Positions 53,524 through 61,717 of a DNA stretch of 64,000 nt are shown here, in pieces (the first letter of the stretch is position 1; every line of letters starts with the position of its first letter). Source of the stretch: CADEDH01 sp965262175 (GTDB lineage Bacteria > Actinomycetota > Acidimicrobiia > Acidimicrobiales > SZUA-35); NCBI GenBank assembly GCA_965262175.1, contig CBDHES010000029.1, positions 372,001-436,000 on the forward strand, read 5' to 3'. The notes below the pieces were generated by a model that searched no databases, was not told the DNA's origin, and saw nothing but the letters and a program-made list of their open reading frames with translations. The position numbers and the translations under genes were made by a program.

Positions 53524-53531
53524 CCAGGCCC

Positions 53532-55673
53532 ATGACCGACGAGCGGGCAGAAGCCGGACTGGACGAGCGGTGGGCCGAGATGGCCGCCAAGGAGCTCAAG
53601 GGCGCCGACGTCGCCGGGCTGATCGTCGACACCCCAGAGGGGATCGCCGTCAAGCCGATCTACGACGCCTCCGACCTCGACGGCGTGGCCCACCTCGGGT
53701 CGCTGCCCGGCACGGCGCCCTACGTCCGGGGGCCCCGGGCCACGATGTACACCAACCGCCCGTGGACGATCCGCCAGTACGCCGGGTTCTCGACCGCCGA
53801 GGAGTCGAACGCCTTCTACCGCAAGAACCTCGAAGCGGGTCAGATGGGCCTGTCGGTCGCGTTCGATCTGGCCACCCATCGGGGGTACGACTCCGACCAC
53901 GAGCGGGTTCGGGGCGACGTCGGCAAGGCCGGGGTGGCGATCGACTCGGTCGAGGACATGAAGATCCTGTTCGACGAGATCCCCCTCGATCGGATGACCG
54001 TGTCGATGACGATGAACGGCGCAGTGCTGCCGATCATGGCCTGCTACATCGTGGCCGGCGAAGAACAGGGCGTGACCACCGAGCAACTGGCGGGGACCAT
54101 CCAGAACGACATCCTCAAGGAGTTCATGGTCCGCAACACCTACATCTACCCGCCCGAGCCGAGCATGCGGATCGTCGCCGACATCATCGCCTACACGGCG
54201 GAGAAGATGCCGCGGTTCAACTCGATCTCCATCTCCGGCTACCACATGCTCGAAGCGGGCGCCTCGGCCGATCTGGAGTTGGCGTTCACCCTGGCCGACG
54301 GGTTGGAGTACGTCCGGGCGGCGCTGGCCCAGGGTCTCGACGTCGACGCCTTCGCCGGACGACTCAGCTTCTTCTTCGGGATCGGCATGGACTTCTTCAT
54401 GGAGGTGGCCAAGCTGCGGGCGGCCCGCCTCCTCTGGAGTGAGCTGATGGCCCAGTTCGATCCCCAGGACCCCCGCTCGTCGATGCTGCGGACCCACTGC
54501 CAGACGTCGGGTGTGTCGCTCACCGAGCAGGACCCCCACAACAACGTGATCCGGACCACGGTCGAGGCGATGGCGGCGGTGATGGGCGGGACCCAGAGCC
54601 TCCACACCAACAGCTTCGACGAGGCGCTGGGGCTCCCGACCGAGTTCAGCGCCCGAATCGCCCGCAACACCCAGCTGATCCTGGCCGAGGAGTCGGGCAT
54701 CACCAACACGGTCGACCCCCTCGCCGGCAGCTACTTCGTCGAGCGGCTGACCGCCGACCTGGCCGACCGGGCCCGGGCCATCATCGCCGAGGTCGAGGAG
54801 TTGGGAGGCATGACCCAGGCGATCGCCTCGGGCATGCCCAAGCTCCGGATCGAGGAGGCGGCGGCCCGTCGTCAGGCCCGCGTCGACCGGGGTGAGGAGG
54901 TCGTGGTCGGGGTCAACAAGTACACGATCGACGAGCCAGCGGTCGTCGACGTGCTCGACATCGACAACACCGAGGTCCGTCGCCAGCAGGTCGAGCGGCT
55001 GGAGCAGATCCGGGCCACCCGGGACGAGGCCGCCTGCCGGGCCGCCCTCGATGCCTTGACCGAGGCGGCCCGATCCGGCGGCAACCTGCTGGCGGCCAGC
55101 GTCGACGCGGCCCGGGCCCGGGCCACCGTCGGCGAGATGTCGGACGCCATGGAGGTGGTGTTCGGCCGCTACCGGGCCGAGACCCGAACGATCAGCGGCG
55201 TGTATGGCGCCGCCTACGACGGCGACGAGGACTTCGCCCGGATCATGACCGACATCGAGGCGTTCGCCGCCGACGTCGGCCGCCGGCCTCGGCTGCTGGT
55301 GGCGAAGATGGGCCAGGACGGCCACGACCGGGGAGCCAAGGTCATCGCCACCGCCTTCGCCGATCTCGGGTTCGACGTCGACGTCGGCCCCCTGTTCCAG
55401 ACCCCGGCCGAGGTGGCCCGGGACGCCATCGACAACGACGTCCACGTCGTGGGGGTGTCCTCTCAGGCCGCCGGCCACAAGACGCTCGTCCCGGAGCTGA
55501 TCGGCGAGCTGGCCAAGGCGGGGGCCGACGAGGTCGTCGTGGTCGTCGGCGGCGTCGTCCCACCCCAGGACTACGACGAGCTCCGGGCCGCCGGGGTCGG
55601 CGCGGTCTTCGGCCCGGGGACCAACATCTGTGACGCCGCGGCGGAGGTGCTGACCCTGATCCCCCGGGCGTGA
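53532..55673 (+). CDS. Methylmalonyl-CoA mutase, B12-binding large subunit
   Basis: Interconverts methylmalonyl-CoA and succinyl-CoA with adenosylcobalamin. The 713-residue protein has the TIM-barrel motif MYTNRPWTIRQYAGFSTAEE, HTNSFDEALGLPTE, and a C-terminal B12 domain with MGQDGHDRGAKVIA (DxHxxG) and GVIPPQ-like VGGVVPPQDYDEL. No small subunit is adjacent, so it may be a homodimer or have a partner elsewhere. It is coupled to meaB (GTGA). Confidence 0.96.
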   Translation: MTDERAEAGLDERWAEMAAKELKGADVAGLIVDTPEGIAVKPIYDASDLDGVAHLGSLPGTAPYVRGPRATMYTNRPWTIRQYAGFSTAEESNAFYRKNLEAGQMGLSVAFDLATHRGYDSDHERVRGDVGKAGVAIDSVEDMKILFDEIPLDRMTVSMTMNGAVLPIMACYIVAGEEQGVTTEQLAGTIQNDILKEFMVRNTYIYPPEPSMRIVADIIAYTAEKMPRFNSISISGYHMLEAGASADLELAFTLADGLEYVRAALAQGLDVDAFAGRLSFFFGIGMDFFMEVAKLRAARLLWSELMAQFDPQDPRSSMLRTHCQTSGVSLTEQDPHNNVIRTTVEAMAAVMGGTQSLHTNSFDEALGLPTEFSARIARNTQLILAEESGITNTVDPLAGSYFVERLTADLADRARAIIAEVEELGGMTQAIASGMPKLRIEEAAARRQARVDRGEEVVVGVNKYTIDEPAVVDVLDIDNTEVRRQQVERLEQIRATRDEAACRAALDALTEAARSGGNLLAASVDAARARATVGEMSDAMEVVFGRYRAETRTISGVYGAAYDGDEDFARIMTDIEAFAADVGRRPRLLVAKMGQDGHDRGAKVIATAFADLGFDVDVGPLFQTPAEVARDAIDNDVHVVGVSSQAAGHKTLVPELIGELAKAGADEVVVVVGGVVPPQDYDELRAAGVGAVFGPGTNICDAAAEVLTLIPRA

Positions 55674-56668
55674 CCGGCCGGGCCACCGGCGTCGACGTCG
55701 ACGACTGGGCGACCCGGGTCGTCGCCGGACAGCGCCGGGCCCTGGCCCGGGCGATCACCTGCGTCGAGTCGACCCGGGCCGACGACCGCGCCGTCGCCGA
55801 GCGGCTGCTCGACGCGGTGCTGCCCCATACCGGCCGGTCGGTTCGACTCGGCATCACCGGCACCCCGGGCGTCGGCAAGAGCACGTTCGTCGATGCCTTC
55901 GGCACCCGACTGGTCGACGACGGCCACCGGGTGGCGGTGCTGGCGGTCGATCCGTCGAGCCGGTCGACGGGTGGCTCGATCCTGGGCGACAAGACCCGGA
56001 TGGCCTCGCTCGGCGCCCGGGCGGAGGCCTTCATCCGTCCCTCGCCATCGGGCGGGTTGACCGGTGGCGTCGCCCGCCGGACCCGTGACGCCCTCCTGTT
56101 GTGTGAGGCCGCCGGGTTCGACCTCGTCGTCGTGGAGACGATGGGGGTCGGCCAGGCCGAGACGGCGGTGGCCGACATCTGTGACCTGTTCCTGCTCCTG
56201 GTGGCGCCGGGGGGAGGCGACGAGCTCCAGGGGATCAAGCGGGGGGTGATGGAGCTGGCCGATGTGATCGCCGTCAACAAGGCCGACGGCGCCCTGATCG
56301 GCCCGGCCCGCCACACGGCGGCCGACTACCGCCACGCCCTGCACCTGGTCCGCCCCAAGTGGCCCGATCACCCGACCGAGGTGCTGACCTGTTCGGCCCT
56401 CGACGGCTCGGGCATCGGCGAGCTGTGGACGGTGATCGCCGCCCTCCACGATCGGCTCGGCGGCGCCGGGCACCTCGAACGGCTCCGAGCCGACCAGGCG
56501 GCCGCCCACCTCCGGGCCGAGTTGGAGCACCTCGTGATCCAGCGGGCGATGGCCGCGCCGTCGTTCGAGGCCAGCCGGCGGCGGATCGAGGCCGAGGTGA
56601 GAGCCGGGACCCGGTCGGTGTCGAGGGCCGCGGCCGAGTTGGCCGATCTGGCCACCGGCACCGGCTGA
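55670..56668 (+). CDS. meaB: MeaB-type GTPase chaperone of methylmalonyl-CoA mutase
   Basis: G3E GTPase that guards and reloads cobalamin in the mutase. The 332-residue protein has Walker A ITGTPGVGKSTFVDAFG, AVDPSSRSTGGSILGDKTRM, VVETMGVGQAETAVADICD and the VNKADGA specificity loop. GTG at 55670 overlaps the mutase stop. Confidence 0.96.
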   Translation: MTGRATGVDVDDWATRVVAGQRRALARAITCVESTRADDRAVAERLLDAVLPHTGRSVRLGITGTPGVGKSTFVDAFGTRLVDDGHRVAVLAVDPSSRSTGGSILGDKTRMASLGARAEAFIRPSPSGGLTGGVARRTRDALLLCEAAGFDLVVVETMGVGQAETAVADICDLFLLLVAPGGGDELQGIKRGVMELADVIAVNKADGALIGPARHTAADYRHALHLVRPKWPDHPTEVLTCSALDGSGIGELWTVIAALHDRLGGAGHLERLRADQAAAHLRAELEHLVIQRAMAAPSFEASRRRIEAEVRAGTRSVSRAAAELADLATGTG

Positions 56669-56724
56669 TCGGACCCGCCGGGCGTTCGCACCCGCAACGG
56701 ACCCGACCCCCATGTCGATCTTAT

Positions 56725-56739
56725 GACAACTAGGTTGTC
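56725..56739. promoter_or_regulatory. Inverted repeat overlapping the likely promoter of the secreted protease
   Basis: GACAAC-TAG-GTTGTC, perfect 6-nt arms. The centre and right arm contain TAGGTT (56731-56736), a possible -10 element, and an A-rich tract follows. It sits 29 nt upstream of the protease ATG. This is the most AT-rich part of the gap; an operator is a fair inference. Confidence 0.45.
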
Positions 56740-56768
56740 GAAAAACGACGGATCGAGGGGACCCATCG

Positions 56769-59693
56769 ATGATTGGACGATTCCGGATACTAGGAGTTTT
56801 GGTCGCGGTGTTGAGCCTGTTGGTCGCTCCGCAGATCGCAGCCGAGGCCGAGCCGGTCGACGGGGCGGCCGACGAAGCGGCCGAGCAGGAGCGGCAGGAG
56901 GAGGCGGCGGCCGGGGTGATGGCCGAGCTGGCGTCCGCTCCCGGCCCGATGACGATGGCCGAGATCGCCGGTCTCGACGAGATGGGCCCACCCCCGTGGC
57001 TGTCGTTCACCGGCGAGCGGAGCCCGGAGGTCCTGGCGGCGTGGGACGCGGTCGTCGACCAGCTGCCGACCGCCGAGATGGCCGGGCCCCGACCGCCCGG
57101 CGATCGACCACCCATCGATTTCGCCGAGTCGGAGGACCCGGACGAGACCGGCCGCAACGACACGGTGGCGACCGGCGAGCGGATCGCCGACTTCGGCACC
57201 CGTCGGGGCGAGTCCCGGGTGGTGACGATCGACGGCCACCTGTCGGGGGCCGACGTCCGGCTCCCGATCGACTTCGACTGCCCATCGGTCGAGGACGACG
57301 GGGCGATCCCGCTGGCCAACCCGCCGGCCCCCAACGTGTCGGCCGGCGCGCTGTGCGGCGGCGAGATCGGTGACGGCCCCCACGGCGCCACCACCGGCGA
57401 CGTCGACTTCTACGACTTCGGCGACGTCGACGCCGGGGCGCTGCTGGTCCTCGACGTGGTCAACGTCTCGTCCTCGTTCGATCCGGTCGACGCCGTGATC
57501 GCCATCTACGACGAGGCCGGCAACCTCCTGGCCCAGGCCGAGGATCGGGGCGCGGTGCCAGAGGATCCCGAGTTCCTCCTCTATGAGGTCACGACTCCGG
57601 GCCGCTACTACGGCGCGGTGATCGGGTGCTGCGACCTTCCGGCCGATCCGTTCGACCCGGCGAGCGGTCCCGGGGTCGGCGCCACCGGCACCTACGAGGT
57701 GGTCGTCGTCGCCGTCCCGCCGCCGTGCCTCTCGATCGAGGACGACGGCGCCATCCCACTGGCCAACGACGTCGAGCCGCTCGGCCAGGGCGACGACCAG
57801 CTCTTCGTCACCGAGTGCTTCGGCGACATCGGCGACGGCCCCCAGGCCGCGACCGGCGACGTCGACTTCTTCCAGACGAGGGAGATCCAGGCCGGTCAGG
57901 CCCTCATCGTCGACCTCTTCGACGTCGATCCCGGCTCGGTGGCCGGCGACTTCACGATCGGCGTCTACGACGCAGCCGGGAACCTGCTGGCCAGCGGCCA
58001 GGACGATCCATCGCCGGGCGACAGCGACTTCTTCACCTACGAGGTGGCGACGACCGGCACCTACTACGTGGCGCTGGCCGGTGGCCTGCCGACCGACCCG
58101 TTCGATCCGACGACCGGGACCGACACCGACCTGACCGGCTTCTACGACGTGTTCATCGTCGATGTCGACCCCGACCTCCTCGCCCCACCGGATGCCGCAT
58201 CGGCCATCGAGGCGGCCCGGGCGGCCAGCGCCGCCGATCGGGAAGCGGCGGCGTTCGCCCTCCTCACCGAGCGGCGGGCCGACGCGATGGCCGCCGCGGC
58301 CGAAGCGCCCGCGGTCGACACCGATGTGTACCTGGTACGGCTTCGGCGAGGCGACGCGATCGCCGGCGGCTTCGACGACGCCCGGTTCGTGTCGATCATC
58401 GACCCCGACGGCGTCGACCGGATGACGTCGACCATCAATCCGAGCTTCATCTACCCGGTCGGGTCGCCGCTGGCCCACGGCCGCCAGATCGGCTTCGACC
58501 ACGTCGCGACCCGCAACGGATGGCATGCCGTCGTCGTCACCGAGGGGCTCGGGGCCTACCAGGGTGAGCTGCGGGTCACCCGTTCGGGGCTGGCCGACGA
58601 CCGGAGCGACGATCAGCAGGTGATCTACGTCGACTTCGACGGCGCCGCCGTGTCGCCCGGGATCTTCTTCGGTGAGCCGGCGGGACCGGAGGTCGACCTG
58701 TCGCCGATGTCGCGCTTCCTCGCCGCCTGGGGTCTCGGCCCGGCCGACGAGGACGAGCTGATCGACGCGGTGCTCGACGCCATGCTCGAGAACCTCGACG
58801 CCGACCTCCGGGTGCATGACGGCCGCAACGGCGACCGCGACCGGACGGGGCTCGGCCGACAGTTCGACCTCGAGATCCTCAACAGCCGAGACCACGGCGA
58901 CCGGTGGGGCGAGGACAACGTGAGCCGCATCATCATCGGCGGAACCATCGACGAGTTGCAGATCCCGACGATCGGCATCGCCCAATCGATCGATCCCGGC
59001 AACCAGGCCACCGAGGAGACGGGGGTGGTGCTGCTCGATGAGCTCAGCGGCCCGCCCGGCGGGCCGATCAGCCTCAACACCTACCCGGTGGCCGGCGACC
59101 GGACCAGAATCGATCTGATCGGTTGGGCGGTCGGCCACATCGCGGCTCACGAGGTGGGCCACTTCATCGGCAACTGGCACACCGAGACGTTCAACGACCG
59201 GGTCTCGCTGATGGATGCCGGTGGTGAGTTCGAGTCGGTGTTCGGCGTGGGGGCCGACGGGGTGTTCGGCACCGCCGACGACATCGACGCCGATTTCGCC
59301 GAGGACATCTACAACGTGTTCGAGGGCTTCATCGGGACCGAGGACACCGCCGGCCGATCGGTCTACGCCCTGAGCACCGGCCGTCGGACACCCCAGGTCC
59401 AGCCGACCACGGCGATCCTCACCGGGACCGTCACCGAGCCCGACGGCAGCGGTGCCCGAGGGGTGGTCACCCAGCTGTACGCCGCCGAGGCCGACGGGAG
59501 CCGGGGCTCCTACCTCGGTGCGGTCCTGGCCGACCGGAGCGGGACCTGGGTGTTCGACCTCGACCCCGGCTGCTACGTCGTCGTCGTCAACGCCCCCCGT
59601 GGTCGGACGTTCCCCGGCGGGGAGCCGGCGGTCGAGACCGGGCTGTGCCTCGTTCCCCGGGGAGAGCGATCGATCGATCTCGTCCTCGAGTAA
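56769..59693 (+). CDS. Secreted metzincin-like metalloprotease with two PPC-like domains
   Basis: A 974-residue exported protein. A signal peptide (about 1-26) is followed by an acidic region, two related beta-sandwich units (about 173-315 and 321-460) that each open with a SxEDDGAIPLAN segment and contain GDVDF, as in pre-peptidase C-terminal domains. The catalytic part has H794-EVGH798-FIGNW-H804, the metzincin zinc motif, and a Met-turn VSLM815DAGG eleven residues on. GADGVFGTADD looks like a Ca2+ loop. The last 80 residues form a carboxypeptidase-regulatory/Cna-B-like domain. ATG at 56769 has GAGGGG upstream. The protease family is not one I can name. Confidence 0.85.
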   Translation: MIGRFRILGVLVAVLSLLVAPQIAAEAEPVDGAADEAAEQERQEEAAAGVMAELASAPGPMTMAEIAGLDEMGPPPWLSFTGERSPEVLAAWDAVVDQLPTAEMAGPRPPGDRPPIDFAESEDPDETGRNDTVATGERIADFGTRRGESRVVTIDGHLSGADVRLPIDFDCPSVEDDGAIPLANPPAPNVSAGALCGGEIGDGPHGATTGDVDFYDFGDVDAGALLVLDVVNVSSSFDPVDAVIAIYDEAGNLLAQAEDRGAVPEDPEFLLYEVTTPGRYYGAVIGCCDLPADPFDPASGPGVGATGTYEVVVVAVPPPCLSIEDDGAIPLANDVEPLGQGDDQLFVTECFGDIGDGPQAATGDVDFFQTREIQAGQALIVDLFDVDPGSVAGDFTIGVYDAAGNLLASGQDDPSPGDSDFFTYEVATTGTYYVALAGGLPTDPFDPTTGTDTDLTGFYDVFIVDVDPDLLAPPDAASAIEAARAASAADREAAAFALLTERRADAMAAAAEAPAVDTDVYLVRLRRGDAIAGGFDDARFVSIIDPDGVDRMTSTINPSFIYPVGSPLAHGRQIGFDHVATRNGWHAVVVTEGLGAYQGELRVTRSGLADDRSDDQQVIYVDFDGAAVSPGIFFGEPAGPEVDLSPMSRFLAAWGLGPADEDELIDAVLDAMLENLDADLRVHDGRNGDRDRTGLGRQFDLEILNSRDHGDRWGEDNVSRIIIGGTIDELQIPTIGIAQSIDPGNQATEETGVVLLDELSGPPGGPISLNTYPVAGDRTRIDLIGWAVGHIAAHEVGHFIGNWHTETFNDRVSLMDAGGEFESVFGVGADGVFGTADDIDADFAEDIYNVFEGFIGTEDTAGRSVYALSTGRRTPQVQPTTAILTGTVTEPDGSGARGVVTQLYAAEADGSRGSYLGAVLADRSGTWVFDLDPGCYVVVVNAPRGRTFPGGEPAVETGLCLVPRGERSIDLVLE

Positions 59694-59700
59694 CGGCGTT

Positions 59701-59731
59701 GGTGGGCCCCGGGATCGAGCCGGGGTCCACC
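59701..59731. terminator. Hairpin terminator between convergent genes
   Basis: GGTGGGCCCCGG, a 7-nt loop and CCGGGGTCCACC: a 12-bp stem with one G-U pair, in the 39 nt between the protease stop and the oxygenase stop. There is no U-tract on either strand, common in high-GC genomes. It could serve both directions. Confidence 0.65.
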
Positions 59732-59732
59732 G

Positions 59733-60770
59733 TCACCGCCGGTAGGCGTGGGTGTCGTCGAACCGGGAGCGGAGGTAGTCGCCGGCCCGCACCGGGCGGT
59801 ACGGCGACACCTCCCCGGCCTCCACGCACGACGGCAGGGGGGCCACGACGACCTCGGGGTCGGGGTTGACGAAGAACGGGATCGAGTATCGATCGACGCC
59901 GACCGGGCTCCGGACCCGATGAGGCGTCGATCGGTAACGGTCGTTCGTCCAGCGGGCCAGCATGTCGCCGAGGTTGACGATCAGCGCGCCGGGCGGGGCC
60001 GTCGCCTCGATCCAGGTGCCGTCGACCCGCTGGACCTCCAACCCGGCCGTCCCATCGGTGAGGAGCAAGGTGATCAACCCGTAGTCGCTGTGGGCTCCGC
60101 ACCCCAGGCCCGGGCCACCGTCCCCGACTCCCCCGCCGGGGCGTGGCTGGCGAGCGGCAACCGGCGGGTAGCGGAGGAGGCGGAGGTTGCACGGGGGACG
60201 GGTCATCATGGCGGTGAAGTGGTCGGCGTCGAGATCGAGGGCCAGTGCCAACCCTCGAAGGGCGGCCAACGCGGCCAGGAGGGCGGCTCGCTGGTAGTCG
60301 ACGACGGCGTCGGCGAAGCCGACGACCGCGATCGGCGGGTTGACCCCCGGTGCCGGGCCATCGTGATCCACCCCGGTGCCCGAGCCTGCGGCCGAGGCCC
60401 TTCGAAGGGCGACGGGTTCGAGCGCCAGGTCGACCGCTTCCTTGTGGTCGGGCGGCCGGTCGGCATCGAGCCGCTCGGCCGCCAGGCCGACATAGCCCGT
60501 GTGGTTGGACGATCGGCCGATGGCCACCGCCTCCTTCGATACCAGGGGTTGGGCGAAGAAGGTCCGGGTCACCCCGAGGACCCGTTCGATCAGCTCCTCG
60601 TCGAGGCCGTGACCGATCGCAGCGAAGAAGCCGACCTCCCGGCAGGCGCTATCGAGTTCGGCGATGGCGCTGGGCGACGGAACGAGGTCGGCGAACGCCC
60701 CGAGGTCGATCACCGGCAGGGTCGGCTCCCCGGCGCCGGTCGTCGTCCCCCCGTCGGGTCCGGCCGTCAT
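59733..60770 (-). CDS. Isopenicillin N synthase-like 2OG-Fe(II) oxygenase, paralogue 1 (last in operon)
   Basis: A 345-residue oxygenase. DIOX_N domain opens LPVIDLGAF and SACREVGFFAAIGHGL. The jelly-roll core has Fe ligands H227-x-D229 (HSDYG) and H284 (STPHRV) and the 2OG-binding R294-Y-S296. Substrate is unknown; the family includes thymine 7-hydroxylase and IPNS. An insert at about residues 125-160 is rich in Ala and Gly. ATG at 60770 overlaps the upstream stop (ATGA). Confidence 0.88.
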   Translation of the reverse strand: MTAGPDGGTTTGAGEPTLPVIDLGAFADLVPSPSAIAELDSACREVGFFAAIGHGLDEELIERVLGVTRTFFAQPLVSKEAVAIGRSSNHTGYVGLAAERLDADRPPDHKEAVDLALEPVALRRASAAGSGTGVDHDGPAPGVNPPIAVVGFADAVVDYQRAALLAALAALRGLALALDLDADHFTAMMTRPPCNLRLLRYPPVAARQPRPGGGVGDGGPGLGCGAHSDYGLITLLLTDGTAGLEVQRVDGTWIEATAPPGALIVNLGDMLARWTNDRYRSTPHRVRSPVGVDRYSIPFFVNPDPEVVVAPLPSCVEAGEVSPYRPVRAGDYLRSRFDDTHAYRR

Positions 60771-61717
60771 CGGTCCGGGCCGACGGCCAGCGCCGCCATC
60801 TTGGCGTCCAGCCATTCACCGCACCGAACCGTCGGGCCGCCGGCGACCGGGACGATGGCCGCCTCCCGCCGGGGCCGGTGGAACGCCACGATGCTCAGGT
60901 GGCCCTCCTCGACGTCGTGGCTCGGGTCGGGGGCGGGCACCCGGTGGACGGTCGACCGCCACCGACCGCCCGACCAGTGGGCCAGGAGGTCACCGACGTT
61001 CACCGTCAGGGTCCCCGGCACGACGGGGACGTCCCGCCAGCCGTCGCCGTCGGCGATCTGGAGGCCGGCCGGCGATCGCTCCCGATCGAGGATCGACAGT
61101 GTGCCGAAGTCGGTGTGGGGACCGATCCGGCAGGCACCGGCGGTCGGCGGCAACGCCGATGCCGACGGGTACCAGTTGGCGACGGCGTTCATCCCGGCCC
61201 CGGCGAAGTGGCACTGCATGGCGCCTCGAGCGAAGCCGAGCGCCGCCTCGCAGATCGCGGTCAGCGTCTCGGCCAAGGCCAGGAGCTGACCGTGGGCCGC
61301 GGTCCAAGCCGACGCCATGGCCGGCACCTCGTCCGGGAACCGGTTCGGTCCATAGGTCATCGGGTCGTCGACCCCGTCGGGCGGGCGCTCGGCGCCCATG
61401 GCGAAGGTCTCCTTCAGATCGGGGATGGCCTCGAGGCCGGCGGAGGCCCCGTTCGACTGGCTCCCCGGTCCGAACCATCCGCGGTAGGCCGGTCCGGAGC
61501 CAACGCAACGGGCCTTGGCCTCGGGAGGCAGGGCGAAGAACGCCCGGGCCGTGGCCCGGGCCCCGGCCAACACCACCGGCGCCACGCCGTGGTCGGCGAC
61601 GAGGAGGAAACCCGACTCCCGGAACCCCCGGTCGACCGCGGCGACGACGGCCGGGTCGCGACGGCTCCGCCATGGCCCGAGATCGATGACGGGAAGGTCG
61701 GATCGGTGGCCACTCAT
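60767..61717 (-). CDS. Isopenicillin N synthase-like 2OG-Fe(II) oxygenase, paralogue 2 with altered cosubstrate site
   Basis: A 316-residue oxygenase. LPVIDLGPW and RESGFLLVADHGV are the DIOX_N motifs. Fe ligands H201-x-D203 (HTDFG) and H258 (STVHRV) are intact. The RxS motif that holds 2OG reads H273-L-S275, so the Arg is lost. It might use an oxidase mechanism without 2OG (as IPNS does not use 2OG although it keeps RxS) or a different acid. It overlaps both neighbours by 4 nt. Confidence 0.87.
   Translation of the reverse strand: MSGHRSDLPVIDLGPWRSRRDPAVVAAVDRGFRESGFLLVADHGVAPVVLAGARATARAFFALPPEAKARCVGSGPAYRGWFGPGSQSNGASAGLEAIPDLKETFAMGAERPPDGVDDPMTYGPNRFPDEVPAMASAWTAAHGQLLALAETLTAICEAALGFARGAMQCHFAGAGMNAVANWYPSASALPPTAGACRIGPHTDFGTLSILDRERSPAGLQIADGDGWRDVPVVPGTLTVNVGDLLAHWSGGRWRSTVHRVPAPDPSHDVEEGHLSIVAFHRPRREAAIVPVAGGPTVRCGEWLDAKMAALAVGPDR

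Noticed and set aside
53532..53600. B12 riboswitch in front of the mutase
   Set aside because: There are only 61 nt of intergenic space and a leaderless-type promoter, so no room for a cobalamin riboswitch.
59701..59731. Possible tRNA-like element
   Set aside because: GGGATCGAGCC recalls a T-arm, but there is no acceptor stem, D-arm or anticodon arm; a simple 12-bp hairpin explains it.
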